From Rhodospirillales bacterium (GTDB lineage Bacteria; Pseudomonadota; Alphaproteobacteria; Rhodospirillales; UBA2165), in NCBI GenBank assembly GCA_022823235.1, contig JAJDXO010000029.1, positions 1 to 45,631 on the forward strand: DNA of 45,631 bases. Reading direction: 5' to 3'. Below, piece by piece: positions 1-8,144 of the stretch. Made by a program: the position numbers and the translations under genes. Each line of letters begins with the position of its first letter. Positions within the stretch are counted from its first letter, which is position 1. Below the pieces are notes generated by a model, which saw nothing but the letters and a program-made list of their open reading frames with translations, was not told where the DNA came from and made no database searches.

Positions 1-130
1 AGGGGGCCACGCTCTCCCGCGGCCTGTGGCACACACGGCCAAGGGATGGACGGCCTCACCTCCGCGCCGGCGGACGCGGCGCAAACCGCTCCGCCGGTTC
101 CCGATCTTACCTCATTCAGCAAGACACAAG

Positions 131-185
131 GGATGCGGAGGGTTGGCGAAGCGAAGCGAGCCTAGCCGTAGCTGGGTGAGGGGGA
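131..185 (+). repeat. Dispersed intergenic repeat, copy A
   Basis: This segment begins GGATGCGGAGG and ends GCTGGGTGAGGGGGA. A second copy at 44337-44393 begins GGATGCGAAGG and ends GCTGGGTGAGGGGGA. Both share the core GCCTAGCCG(T/C)AGCTGGGTGA and are about 80% alike over 55-57 bases. They match the style of short GC-rich dispersed repeats common between genes in alphaproteobacteria. Confidence 0.7.
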
Positions 186-229
186 ATTTTCATATCACCC
201 CCACTCCTCTTATGACCCCCTCACCCCGG

Positions 230-258
230 CCCTCTCCCCCTGAAGAAGGGGGAGAGGG
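230..258. repeat. Perfect 11-bp inverted repeat
   Basis: CCCTCTCCCCC (230-240) and GGGGGAGAGGG (248-258) are perfect arms around a 7-base loop. No T-tract follows on either strand, so this is not a clear intrinsic terminator. It belongs to the same C-rich/G-rich intergenic repeat style seen at 44266-44304. Confidence 0.6.
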
Positions 259-333
259 AGTTTGCCGGTGACGACAACTCTTATTCCCTCGCCCCCTTGC
301 CCGGCCATGGCACAATTCAATCGAGTCCGGACC

Positions 334-795
334 CTACGCCTCCTCGTCTCCCTCCACCACCAGCCGCCCCAAAAGCGCGAACAGGGTCGCCCGCTCTTCT
401 TCGGTCAGCGGGGCCAGAATCTTGTCCTTGGCCAATTCGGCGATGGGCTGGGCCCGCTTGAAGATTTCCGTGCCCCCCGGCGTCAGGGCCAGAATCCGTT
501 TCCGCCGGTCGTCCGGCTTCACCCGCCGGGCGATGAGCCCCTTCTTCTCCAAATTGCCCGCCAGCACGCCGGTGGTCGAGCGGTCGAGACCCAGCACCTG
601 GGCAAGCCGGTCCTGGTCCACCTCGCTTTCATAGAACAGCACGAACAGGACATCGTACTGGCCGGTGGTGAGACCCAGCTCCCGGCAGCCCCGCTCGAAC
701 AGCCCGTGCGCCATCTGGGCGGATCGGCGGAACATGAAGCCCGGCCGGACGGCCAGCCTGGAGCGGATGTCCTCTTTGGAGATGGTATCGGGCAT
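334..795 (-). CDS. MarR-family transcriptional regulator
   Basis: The 153-residue product has the length and layout of MarR repressors. An N-terminal dimer helix is followed by a winged helix-turn-helix at about residues 40-105, including the sequence DRLAQVLGLDRSTTGVLAGNL. The wing is basic (KPDDRRKR). MarR proteins bind palindromic DNA as dimers and usually release it when a phenolic or other small ligand binds. The gene is divergent from the flavin monooxygenase at 1002, and the 206-base gap holds two palindromes with TCGTA/TACGA half-sites. I infer control of itself and of that enzyme. The ligand is unknown. Confidence 0.9.
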   Translation of the reverse strand: MPDTISKEDIRSRLAVRPGFMFRRSAQMAHGLFERGCRELGLTTGQYDVLFVLFYESEVDQDRLAQVLGLDRSTTGVLAGNLEKKGLIARRVKPDDRRKRILALTPGGTEIFKRAQPIAELAKDKILAPLTEEERATLFALLGRLVVEGDEEA

Positions 796-833
796 GGTCG
801 GGTTGACCCTTCAATCCAGTCGCGGTTCGGGAC

Positions 834-906
834 ATTATAGAGCATTCGGTTTTTACTCGTAAGAGTTCTTACGATATAAATTCGTATGAACTGATACGAA
901 TATAAA
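834..906. promoter_or_regulatory. Divergent promoter with two palindromic MarR-type operators
   Basis: Palindrome 1 (857-874) has arms TCGTAAGA and TCTTACGA around 2 bases. Palindrome 2 (881-900) has arms TTCGTAT and ATACGAA around 6 bases. Both contain TCGTA/TACGA half-sites. For the minus strand, TATAAT (839-834) and TTACGA (862-857) form a -10/-35 pair with 17-base spacing, the -35 lying inside palindrome 1. For the plus strand, TTTACT (852-857) and TATAAA (875-880) are also 17 apart. A repressor bound at either site would block both promoters. Confidence 0.7.
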
Positions 907-1001
907 TGGCGGGGACGGAGGCGGCGTGAGCCGATACGCGGGCGGCCACCGAACGAATTGAACTCGACCCGTTCGTCCAAGGACGGGCAAGGAGGACCAC
1001 T

Positions 1002-2360
1002 ATGGGAACGCAAATGAAGCTCGGCATGTTTTACTGGCAAGTGGGCCACCACATCGCCGCGTGGCGCCATCCGGAAAGTACGCCGGATTCCGGCGTCAAC
1101 GTGGCGCATCTGATCGAATTGGCCCAGCTCGCCGAGAAGGGCCTGTTCGACATGTTCTTCATGGCCGACAGCGTTACCTTCTGGCGGGGGTCCCTCGAAT
1201 CCATGAGCCGGGATTCGTACAGTACCTGGATCGAGCCCTTCACCATGATGTGCATGCTGTCCCAGCACACCAAGCACCTGGGCCTGGTGTGCACGGCGAC
1301 CGCCACCTACGACCAGCCCTATCTGCTGGCCCGGCGGTTCGCCTCGCTGGACATCATCTCCGGCGGCCGGGCGGGCTGGAATCTGGTCACCTCGGGCAAC
1401 AAGCTGGAAGCCGACAGCTTCGGTTTGGGCGAGCACATGGAAAAGGCGGCACGCTACCGCCGGGGCCGGGAATTCGCCCATGTGGTGCGGGGTCTTTGGA
1501 ACTCTTTCGGCGAGGGCGCCTTTGTCCGTGACCGGGAATCGGGCCAATACTTCAATCCCGACAAAATCCAGGTTCTCGATCACTCGGGCGAGTTTCTGGG
1601 CGCCAGGGGACCGCTGAACGTCTCTCCCTCGCCCCAGGGCGAACCGGTGCTCATCCAGGCGGGCGCCTCCGAGGACGGCCGCGAGCTTGCCGCCGCCACC
1701 GCCGAGGTGGTGTTCGGCGCCTCCCAGAGCATTGAGTACGCGAAGGAGTTCTACGCCGATGTGAAGGGACGGATGGCCGAATACGGACGCGATCCGGACA
1801 GCCTCAAGATCATGCCCGGCCTGTCGGTAAATGTGGGCGAAACCCACGAGGACGGCGTCGCCAAGTTCGAGGAGCTCCAGGATCTGATCGATCCCCGGAC
1901 CGGGCTCCAACTGCTGTCCCAGCGGCTCGACTATGATCTGACGGGCTACGACGTCGATCAGCCGCTGCCGGACATCCCGGTCAATGAAATCGGCGGCAGC
2001 CGGGCCGAGATAACCATCAAAACGGCGCGGGACAACAACATGACCATCAAGGAACTGTACCGGTATTTCGCCGGCGCCCGCGGCCACTATCAGATCAACG
2101 GCTCGGTCAGCGAGGTGGCCGATCTGATGGAGGAATGGGTCACCGACAAGGCCTGCGACGGGTTCAACATCATGCCGCCCCTCTATCCCCACAGCCTTCG
2201 GGATTTCGTCGATCTGGTGGTCCCGGAACTGCAGCGCCGCGGCCTGTTCCGCACCGAGTATGAAGCGACAACGCTTCGCGGCAATCTCGGCCTCGCCCGG
2301 CCGCCCTGGTCGGCCGGCGATCTTGAGGGCTCGACCATCGGAAAAGCCGCGGCGGAGTAA
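1002..2360 (+). CDS. LLM-class flavin-dependent monooxygenase (NtaA/SnaA/DszA type)
   Basis: The 452-residue protein fits the long bacterial-luciferase-like monooxygenases that use FMNH2 from a partner reductase (nitrilotriacetate, pristinamycin and dibenzothiophene-sulfone enzymes). It starts with a typical first strand (KLGMFYWQVGHH). Further family features are the FMN-region TATYDQPYLLARRFASLD, then SGGRAGWNLVTS, and a late INGSVSEVADLMEEW segment. GGCAAGGAGG lies just upstream of the ATG. It is divergent from the MarR gene and probably repressed by it. No flavin reductase gene is adjacent, so a partner encoded elsewhere is assumed. The substrate cannot be read from sequence. Confidence 0.9.
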   Translation: MGTQMKLGMFYWQVGHHIAAWRHPESTPDSGVNVAHLIELAQLAEKGLFDMFFMADSVTFWRGSLESMSRDSYSTWIEPFTMMCMLSQHTKHLGLVCTATATYDQPYLLARRFASLDIISGGRAGWNLVTSGNKLEADSFGLGEHMEKAARYRRGREFAHVVRGLWNSFGEGAFVRDRESGQYFNPDKIQVLDHSGEFLGARGPLNVSPSPQGEPVLIQAGASEDGRELAAATAEVVFGASQSIEYAKEFYADVKGRMAEYGRDPDSLKIMPGLSVNVGETHEDGVAKFEELQDLIDPRTGLQLLSQRLDYDLTGYDVDQPLPDIPVNEIGGSRAEITIKTARDNNMTIKELYRYFAGARGHYQINGSVSEVADLMEEWVTDKACDGFNIMPPLYPHSLRDFVDLVVPELQRRGLFRTEYEATTLRGNLGLARPPWSAGDLEGSTIGKAAAE

Positions 2361-2383
2361 CGTTTTTGCAGCGTTTCCGCCGC

Positions 2384-2411
2384 TTGCCAGCCCCCCGGTA
2401 ATGTGTATAGT
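2384..2411 (+). promoter_or_regulatory. Likely sigma-70-type promoter for the rpsF operon
   Basis: TTGCCA (2384-2389) and TATAGT (2406-2411) are separated by 16 bases, close to housekeeping consensus. They lie about 100 bases upstream of rpsF, just past the end of the monooxygenase gene at 2360. Confidence 0.6.
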
Positions 2412-2430
2412 GCGCCGCCTTAACTCCTTG

Positions 2431-2453
2431 CCAGCGGCCTGAACCGCCGTTGG
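2431..2453 (+). promoter_or_regulatory. Possible S6:S18 autoregulatory leader hairpin
   Basis: CCAG (2431-2434) can pair with TTGG (2450-2453) and CGG (2435-2437) with CCG (2444-2446). This leaves a CCG trinucleotide bulged on the 3' side (2447-2449) below a CCTGAA loop. A bulged CCG on a short stem is the known recognition feature of the ribosomal protein S6:S18 leader that regulates rpsF operons. The hairpin sits between the promoter and the rpsF start, as expected. This is manual folding only. Confidence 0.4.
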
Positions 2454-2512
2454 CTATGCCCTCCGGCGGGGAATTCGCCGCGCCCGGGGGAAGAGAAAAG
2501 CCGGAAGGAGAC

Positions 2513-3064
2513 ATGGCTGTGGCTTTATACGAAAGCGTGTTTATCGCACGCCAGGACGTTTCCGCGCCTCAGGTCGAGGCGATCGCCGACGGGTTCGCGG
2601 CCCAGATCGAAGAAAACGGCGGCAAGGTCGCCAAACGCGAATACTGGGGCCTCAAGAACCTTTCCTACAGGATCAAGAAGAACCGCAAGGGGCACTACGT
2701 GCTGTTCAATCTCGATGCGCCGTCGGACGCGGTGCAGGAGATGGAACGCCAGATGCGCCTTCACGAAGACATCCTGCGCTACCTGACCCTCAGGCTGGAC
2801 GAGATCGACGACGAGCCGTCCATCCAGATGCAGAACCGGAACCGCGACGAGTCGCGCCGGCGTGACGGCGACCGGCGGGATGATCGTGACGATCGCCGCG
2901 ACGGGAAGCCGGCCGCCGAGGCCGCACCGTCCGAGGCCAAGGAAGAGGCTCCCCCCGCCGAGACCCCGGCCGGGGAGGCCTCCCCCGAAGCTCCTGACGA
3001 AGCCTCCTCTGAATCTCCTGGTGAAGCTGCCCCTGAATCTCCCGGCGAAGGAGAAGACAAATGA
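2513..3064 (+). CDS. rpsF: Small ribosomal subunit protein S6 with long acidic tail
   Basis: The protein binds 16S rRNA in the 30S platform together with S18. The first ~100 residues are a normal S6 domain ([15 protein letters not shown] at the start, then [19 protein letters not shown]). Length is 183 residues, against roughly 95-135 in most bacteria. The extra part is an Arg/Asp-rich linker followed by a low-complexity Pro/Glu/Ala/Ser tail with repeated SPGEA/SPEA units. The start at 2513 is chosen because GGAAGGAG lies just upstream and the family N-terminus matches. The upstream in-frame ATG at 2450 would fall in the leader. It overlaps rpsR by 4 bases (ATGA), implying translational coupling. 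Confidence 0.95.
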   Translation: MAVALYESVFIARQDVSAPQVEAIADGFAAQIEENGGKVAKREYWGLKNLSYRIKKNRKGHYVLFNLDAPSDAVQEMERQMRLHEDILRYLTLRLDEIDDEPSIQMQNRNRDESRRRDGDRRDDRDDRRDGKPAAEAAPSEAKEEAPPAETPAGEASPEAPDEASSESPGEAAPESPGEGEDK

Positions 3065-3345
3065 GCGCCGACACCACGACCGAACGTCCTCAACGGCCGC
3101 GCGGCGGCGGGGGCGGCGGCGGCCGCCGTCCGTTCTTCCGGCGGCGCAAGACCTGTCCGTTCTCCGGCGCTAACGCACCGAAGATCGATTACAAGGACAC
3201 CAAGCTCTTGTCGCGATACATCTCCGAACGTGGCAAGATCGTGCCGAGCAGAATTACGGCGGTTTCGGCCAAGAAACAGCGCGAACTCGCGCGTGCGATC
3301 AAGCGGGCTCGTTTCCTGGCGCTGCTGCCTTACGTTTCCCAGTAA
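3061..3345 (+). CDS. rpsR: Small ribosomal subunit protein S18
   Basis: This 94-residue protein pairs with S6 on the 30S platform. Family features are [15 protein letters not shown], the [17 protein letters not shown] block, and a C-terminal [20 protein letters not shown]. The N-terminus carries a Gly-rich run after RPRGGGG, a common alphaproteobacterial extension. The start overlaps the rpsF stop by 4 bases and its own stop overlaps the next ATG by one base, so the three genes look like one translationally coupled unit. Confidence 0.97.
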   Translation: MSADTTTERPQRPRGGGGGGGRRPFFRRRKTCPFSGANAPKIDYKDTKLLSRYISERGKIVPSRITAVSAKKQRELARAIKRARFLALLPYVSQ

Positions 3346-4337
3346 TGACCAACGCCAACGCCCCCGCGGGCGACCGGCGGTGCGGGGTCAACATGAACAG
3401 GGATCTTCTTGGCGGTATCGGCGCCGGCGCAGTCAGCGCACTTCTATGGGCGTCGATTACACTCGGCGGCGGTGGGATTTTCTTGCTCTACCTGTCGCCC
3501 TTGCCCCTGTTGATGGTTGGGCTGTCCCTGGGCTCCCGCGCCGGCAACATCGGTATCGTGGCCGGCGTCCTGATATCCGGCGTGGCGGGTAATCCTTTCT
3601 TCGCCCTCATCTATATCGTGATGATCGGACTCCCCACGGGCCTGATCGTCCGCCGGGCGTTGATGACCCGGCGGCTGCGGAGCGGTGCGGTCGAATGGTA
3701 CAAGCCGGGCGATCTGCTGGCCCACCTGGCGGGCGTCGCCTCGGTGTTGATCATCGTCGCGGGCTTTGTCCACTTCGACGTGGATGGCGGGCTGCCGGCG
3801 GCTATCGGTCAGTACCTCGATCAGATTCTGGAGGCGCGATTCAACCTCGCGAGCCCCGGAAACCGGGCGACGCTGGTGAGCCGACTGACGCCGTTCTTCC
3901 CGGCGATCGTAGCCGGTTCCTGGCTGCTGTTCCTGACCGTCAACGGCACCCTGGCCCAAAGCCTGCTGGTCCGCATGGGCCGCAATATCCGCCCGACCCC
4001 GGTCTATTCGGAGATCGAACTGCCGGATTGGATCTACTGGGCCATCGTCATCGCCGCGGGGGTTGCGTTGCTGTCGTCCGGCACGATGAATTTCGTCGCC
4101 ATGAACGTGGTCGCGGTCCTCGCAACCCCGTTCTTTTTCGTCGGCCTCGGCACCATTCACATCATGGTCCGCCGGCTGACGGCGCCGACTATGGCGTTGG
4201 TCGGCCTCTACGGCATAATTCTGGTTTTCGGCCTGGTCCCGTTCGTCGCGGTGGCCGGGCTCGGATTTTTTGAACAATGGACGGATCTCCGGAACCGTTA
4301 CGGCGGCGCGCGGGCGCCCGATGAGGAGGAAGAATGA
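3345..4337 (+). CDS. DUF2232 polytopic membrane protein
   Basis: The 330-residue protein is strongly hydrophobic, with about eight predicted membrane segments (for example around [20 protein letters not shown] and [20 protein letters not shown]). Its place between rpsR and rplI is the usual home of DUF2232 proteins in alphaproteobacteria, some of which resemble the S component of ECF transporters. It may start at 3345, overlapping the rpsR stop, or at ATG 3393 ([12 protein letters not shown]), which better fits the family N-terminus. The C-terminus is acidic and its end overlaps the annotated rplI start. Molecular role is unknown. Confidence 0.85.
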   Translation: MTNANAPAGDRRCGVNMNRDLLGGIGAGAVSALLWASITLGGGGIFLLYLSPLPLLMVGLSLGSRAGNIGIVAGVLISGVAGNPFFALIYIVMIGLPTGLIVRRALMTRRLRSGAVEWYKPGDLLAHLAGVASVLIIVAGFVHFDVDGGLPAAIGQYLDQILEARFNLASPGNRATLVSRLTPFFPAIVAGSWLLFLTVNGTLAQSLLVRMGRNIRPTPVYSEIELPDWIYWAIVIAAGVALLSSGTMNFVAMNVVAVLATPFFFVGLGTIHIMVRRLTAPTMALVGLYGIILVFGLVPFVAVAGLGFFEQWTDLRNRYGGARAPDEEEE

Positions 4338-5080
4338 TGGAAGTCATCCTTTTGGAACGAATTGAGAAACTGGGCCAGATGGGCGACGTGGTGAACGTCA
4401 AGCCGGGCTACGCGCGCAACTATCTGCTGCCGCAGAGGAAAGCGGTGAGCGCGACCGGCGAGAACAAGGCCCACTTCGAGCAGCAGCGCGCGCAACTCGA
4501 GGCCGAGAACCTGGAGCGCAAGAGCGAGGCCGAGGCGGTGGCCGGAAAGATGGACGGCCAGCTTGTGGTCATGATCCGGCAGGCCGGCGACGCGGGTCAG
4601 CTCTACGGCTCGGTCAACGCGCGCGATATCTCCACCGGGCTGACCGAGGCCGGGTTCACGGTCGGCCGTCAGCAGATTCGGCTCGAAAGCCCGATCAAGA
4701 CCATCGGCCTGCACCCGGTTCACGTCTCCCTGCACCCGGAAGTTTCGGTAACCGTGACCGCCAATGTGGCCCGGTCCGACGATGAGGCCCGCATCCAGGA
4801 AGAGACCGGCGAGGCGGTGATCGCCCAGGAGGACGAGAACGTTCAGAGCCCGGCCGAACAGCTGATCGCCGAGGAGGAAGCGGCCGAGGCCGCCGAAGCG
4901 GAAGCCGCCGCCGAAGCCAAGGCCGCCGGGGACGGCGAATCATCCGAGGGGGCCGAAACGGCAGAGGCCGCCGATGACGCCGGGGAACCCGCCGAGGTTG
5001 AGGCGGAGAACGACGATTCATCTTCGGATGAGGAGACCCCGGCGGACGGGGAGGACGCGGAAGAAACCCCGGTCGCCTAA
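4337..5080 (+). CDS. rplI: Large ribosomal subunit protein L9 with acidic tail
   Basis: L9 binds 23S rRNA near the L1 stalk and helps keep frame. The N-terminal domain is diagnostic ([21 protein letters not shown], then [10 protein letters not shown]), followed by a helical linker and a C-terminal rRNA-binding domain ending near residue 150. Beyond it lies a ~95-residue Glu/Ala/Asp-rich tail, so the total of 247 residues is about 100 longer than E. coli L9. The in-frame ATG at 4334 directly precedes; I prefer 4337 because it gives the canonical MEVILLE N-terminus and follows GAGGAAGA. A strong terminator follows. Confidence 0.95.
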   Translation: MEVILLERIEKLGQMGDVVNVKPGYARNYLLPQRKAVSATGENKAHFEQQRAQLEAENLERKSEAEAVAGKMDGQLVVMIRQAGDAGQLYGSVNARDISTGLTEAGFTVGRQQIRLESPIKTIGLHPVHVSLHPEVSVTVTANVARSDDEARIQEETGEAVIAQEDENVQSPAEQLIAEEEAAEAAEAEAAAEAKAAGDGESSEGAETAEAADDAGEPAEVEAENDDSSSDEETPADGEDAEETPVA

Positions 5081-5103
5081 TTTGCTATCCCCATAAGTCA
5101 TTG

Positions 5104-5139
5104 AAAAGCGGGCAATAATTTGAAAATTGCCCGCTTTTT
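5104..5139 (+). terminator. Rho-independent terminator after rplI
   Basis: AAAAGCGGGCAAT (5104-5116) pairs with ATTGCCCGCTTTT (5126-5138) around a short loop, followed by more T. The 13-bp stem with flanking A and T tracts is a textbook intrinsic terminator. It closes the rpsF-rpsR-DUF2232-rplI transcription unit. Confidence 0.9.
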
Positions 5140-5260
5140 CTTCGGCAATCTTCACATCGGAAATTGAGTATGCTAGCGTTTTGAAGTGACGCCGGGCGCA
5201 TGAAGCCGCCGTCATCACGCGAAGAAAAAGGACCTTGAAGAAGCCCCAGGGGCTGCTGCC

Positions 5261-6502
5261 ATGTTCATGCTCACATCCATACTCCGCCGGCTGATTGTCG
5301 AAGGCGAGCTGACGATCACGGACAGCGGCGGAAAGGTGCACCGTTTCGGCGGCAGCGAAGGTCCGTCGGTGGCGGTCCGGTTTCATGAGCCCTTATTGCC
5401 CCTCAAAATCGCCTTGAACCCGAGCATGGCGCTCGGCGAGGCCTATATGGACGGCCGGCTGACCGTCGAGGACGGCAACACCATCTACGAGTTCCTGGAC
5501 CTGCTGACGCGAAATATCGCGGAAACGGGGCAGCCGGCGCTGCAGCGATTGTTCGCCCCGATCGGAATGCTGTTCCGGCGCATCCATCAGTTCAATCCCG
5601 CGTTCCGCTCGAAGCGTAATGTCGCCCATCATTACGATCTGTCGGGCGAGCTCTATGACCTGTTTCTCGACCACGACAAGCAGTACTCCTGCGCCTATTT
5701 CCCGGCGGGGGTCAACGACATCGACACCGCCCAGGAACGCAAGAAGCGTCATATCGCGGCCAAGCTGCTGCTCGAGGACGGCCAGACGGTGCTCGATATC
5801 GGCTCGGGCTGGGGCGGTATGGGCCTGTATCTCGCCGAATCGGCGGGGTCCGAGGTCACCGGCATTACCCTCTCCGAGGAGCAGGTCAAGGTCTCCAAGG
5901 ACCGCGCCGCCCAGGCCGGATTGCAGGACCGGGCGCAATTCCATTTGCGGGATTACCGGGACCAGACCGGTCATTTCGACCGGATCGTATCGGTGGGCAT
6001 GTTCGAACATGTGGGCATCGGACATTTCGGTCAATATTTCGGCAAAATCCACGAGGTGCTCGCCGATGACGGCGTGGCGCTCCTCCACACCATCGGCCGC
6101 AGCGACGGTCCCGGGAACACGGACCCCTGGATCCGGAAGTACATTTTCCCCGGCGGCTATATCCCATCCCTCTCCGAGACCATGCCGGCCATCGAGCGGG
6201 CCGGGCTGATCGTCACCGATATCGAATTCCTCGGCCCCCACTATGCCGAAACCCTCAAGGCCTGGCGGCAACGGTTCCGCAAGAATTGGGACAAGGTCGC
6301 GGACCTGTACGACGAGAACTTCTGCCGCATGTGGGAGTTCTATCTCGCCGGCAGCGAGGTTTCGTTCCGTTTCCTCGGCCTGACGGTGTTCCAAATTCAG
6401 ATGACCAAGCGTGCCGGCGTCGTACCCATGACCCGCGACTACATCGCGGAGTGGGAAAAAACCGGCGGCAGCGCCCGGCCGGCCAGCGAGCGCGCGGCTT
6501 AG
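5261..6502 (+). CDS. cfa: Cyclopropane-fatty-acyl-phospholipid synthase family methyltransferase
   Basis: The 413-residue protein methylenates cis double bonds of membrane phospholipid acyl chains using S-adenosylmethionine. Seen are the N-terminal helper domain, then HHYDLSGELYDLFLD (about 123-137), QYSCAYF (141-147), the SAM-binding motif VLDIGSGWGG (177-186), and a late YIFPGGYIPS. Length and order match the CFA synthase family. Start at ATG 5261; ATG 5267 is also possible. It has its own upstream region after the rplI terminator and stands alone on the plus strand. Cyclopropane rings are usually made in stationary phase or under acid stress. Confidence 0.9.
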   Translation: MFMLTSILRRLIVEGELTITDSGGKVHRFGGSEGPSVAVRFHEPLLPLKIALNPSMALGEAYMDGRLTVEDGNTIYEFLDLLTRNIAETGQPALQRLFAPIGMLFRRIHQFNPAFRSKRNVAHHYDLSGELYDLFLDHDKQYSCAYFPAGVNDIDTAQERKKRHIAAKLLLEDGQTVLDIGSGWGGMGLYLAESAGSEVTGITLSEEQVKVSKDRAAQAGLQDRAQFHLRDYRDQTGHFDRIVSVGMFEHVGIGHFGQYFGKIHEVLADDGVALLHTIGRSDGPGNTDPWIRKYIFPGGYIPSLSETMPAIERAGLIVTDIEFLGPHYAETLKAWRQRFRKNWDKVADLYDENFCRMWEFYLAGSEVSFRFLGLTVFQIQMTKRAGVVPMTRDYIAEWEKTGGSARPASERAA

Positions 6503-6611
6503 AGCAGTATCCGGCCGCTCCCGAATGTCGTCCTACTAATCCCCGTGTTCCACAGGGGTGTGAATCGATTCCGGCTTACCCCCGGCCGCGAATCGGTCTA
6601 GGTTCCGGTTC

Positions 6612-8135
6612 ATGGCGACCGTGGCGACCAATCCGGCAAATTTGCGCCCCATCGGCGATGACGACCAGACCCTCTCGGTGTTCCGGACCCCGCCGCACAA
6701 CTTCGAAGCCGAGAAGGCGCTCCTGGGCGCCGTCTTCGCCAACAACAACGCCTATGACCGGGTGTCCGACTTCCTCAAGCCGGACCATTTCGCCGATCCC
6801 ATCCACGGACGAATCTTCGATGCGGCGTCCCGGCTGATCGAACGCGGACAGATCGCCGATCCCATCACCCTCAAGAACTTCTTCGAACAGGACGGATCTC
6901 TCTCCGAGGTCGGCGGCACCGAGTATCTGGCGGAAATCGCCGGCAGCATGGTGAGCATCATCAACGCCGCGGAATACGGCCGGAACATCTACGATCTGCA
7001 TCTCAAGCGCCAATTGATCGATCTCGGCGAAACCATCGTCAACGATGCCTACTCGCCGGACGTCGACGACACCGCCATGCACCAGATCGAAGGGGCGGAG
7101 CAGCGGCTCTACGACCTCGCGACCACCGGCGAAATGGAGGGCGGATTCCAGCCGTTCAAGTCGTCCATCCTCAGCGCGATCGAGATGGCCCAGGCGGCCC
7201 ACAACCGGGATGGCCACCTGAGCGGAGTCGCCACCAGTTTCCGGGATCTCGACATCCTGCTGGGCGGCCTCCATCCGTCCGATCTGATCATTCTCGCCGC
7301 GCGTCCGTCGATGGGTAAGACCGCGCTTGCGACGAACATCGCTTTCAACGCGGCCTACGACTACAAGACCGAGACCGACGAAGACGGGCGGACCAAGGTG
7401 CTCGACGGCGCGGTTGTCGGGTTCTTCTCCCTCGAAATGTCGGCCGAGCAACTGGCGAGCCGTATCCTGTCCGAACAGACCGAGATTGCCTCCGACAAGA
7501 TGCGGCGCGGCAATCTTTCCAACGAGGAATTCGACAAACTGGTGGTCGCCAGCCAGGAGCTTCACCGTCTCCCCATTTTCATCGACGACACGCCGGCCCT
7601 TTCGGTCAGCGCCTTGCGTACCCGGGCGCGCCGGCTCAAGCGGGAGCACGGCCTCGGATTGATCATCGTCGACTACCTGCAACTCATGGAAGGTCTGCAC
7701 CGGAGCGACAACCGGGTTCTCGAGATCGGCGAGATCACCCGCGGCCTGAAGACCCTGGCCAAGGAACTCGACGTCCCGGTGCTCGCACTCTCGCAGTTGT
7801 CGCGCGCCGTCGAACAGCGTGAAGACAAGCGTCCTCAACTCTCCGATCTGCGCGAATCCGGCACCATCGAACAGGATGCGGATGTGGTGTCGTTCATCTT
7901 CCGTGAATCCTACTATCTGGAGCGGAGCGAGCCCGTGCAGCGGCAAGACGAAGAGGCGGACAAATTCGCCGAACGGCACGGCCGTTGGGAGACCCGGCTG
8001 CAGGAAGTGAAGCACCACACCGAACTTCTGATCGCCAAGCAGCGGCACGGACCGACGGGAAGCGTCCGCCTCTATTTCGACGGCACGTTCACCCGGTTTG
8101 CCGACCTGGATACCCAACATTCCGAGAGCTTCTGA
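6612..8135 (+). CDS. dnaB: Replicative DNA helicase DnaB
   Basis: The hexameric fork helicase unwinds ahead of the replisome and recruits primase. The N-terminal domain starts at about residue 28 (PHNFEAEKALLGAVF). The RecA-type domain carries Walker A RPSMGKT, the FFSLEMSAEQLASR segment, the LIIVDYLQLM Walker B, and LSQLSRAVEQREDKRPQLSDLRESG near the end. Length (507) is normal. The upstream 110 bases hold a perfect palindrome GAATCGATTC (6562-6571) and another GAATCG half-site at 6590. The alr reading frame begins directly after the stop, as in many proteobacteria where dnaB and alr are adjacent. Confidence 0.97.
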   Translation: MATVATNPANLRPIGDDDQTLSVFRTPPHNFEAEKALLGAVFANNNAYDRVSDFLKPDHFADPIHGRIFDAASRLIERGQIADPITLKNFFEQDGSLSEVGGTEYLAEIAGSMVSIINAAEYGRNIYDLHLKRQLIDLGETIVNDAYSPDVDDTAMHQIEGAEQRLYDLATTGEMEGGFQPFKSSILSAIEMAQAAHNRDGHLSGVATSFRDLDILLGGLHPSDLIILAARPSMGKTALATNIAFNAAYDYKTETDEDGRTKVLDGAVVGFFSLEMSAEQLASRILSEQTEIASDKMRRGNLSNEEFDKLVVASQELHRLPIFIDDTPALSVSALRTRARRLKREHGLGLIIVDYLQLMEGLHRSDNRVLEIGEITRGLKTLAKELDVPVLALSQLSRAVEQREDKRPQLSDLRESGTIEQDADVVSFIFRESYYLERSEPVQRQDEEADKFAERHGRWETRLQEVKHHTELLIAKQRHGPTGSVRLYFDGTFTRFADLDTQHSESF

Positions 8136-8144
8136 TTGTCCGGG

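Larger units (their letters stand above)
1..333. other. Gene-free left edge with GC-rich repeats
   Basis: I see no convincing gene here. Open frames exist but are short, Pro/Arg-rich and without a recognisable domain. The stretch holds a dispersed repeat copy at 131-185 and a strong GC-rich hairpin at 230-258, both listed separately. The minus-strand MarR gene ends at 334, so its transcripts would run into this repeat block. Confidence 0.6.

Noticed and set aside
230-258. Intrinsic terminator for the MarR gene
   Set aside because: The stem is perfect but no T-tract follows on the minus strand, and the sequence belongs to the C/G-rich repeat style seen elsewhere.
519-2192. Long minus-strand open frame across the monooxygenase gene
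   Set aside because: It is antisense to a full family match and runs through the operator region into the MarR gene in another frame.
5140-5260. Promoter for cfa
   Set aside because: TTCACA and TATGCT are only 12 bases apart, and an extracytoplasmic-sigma-type pair (GGAAA and CGTT) is also wrongly spaced, so no promoter could be supported.
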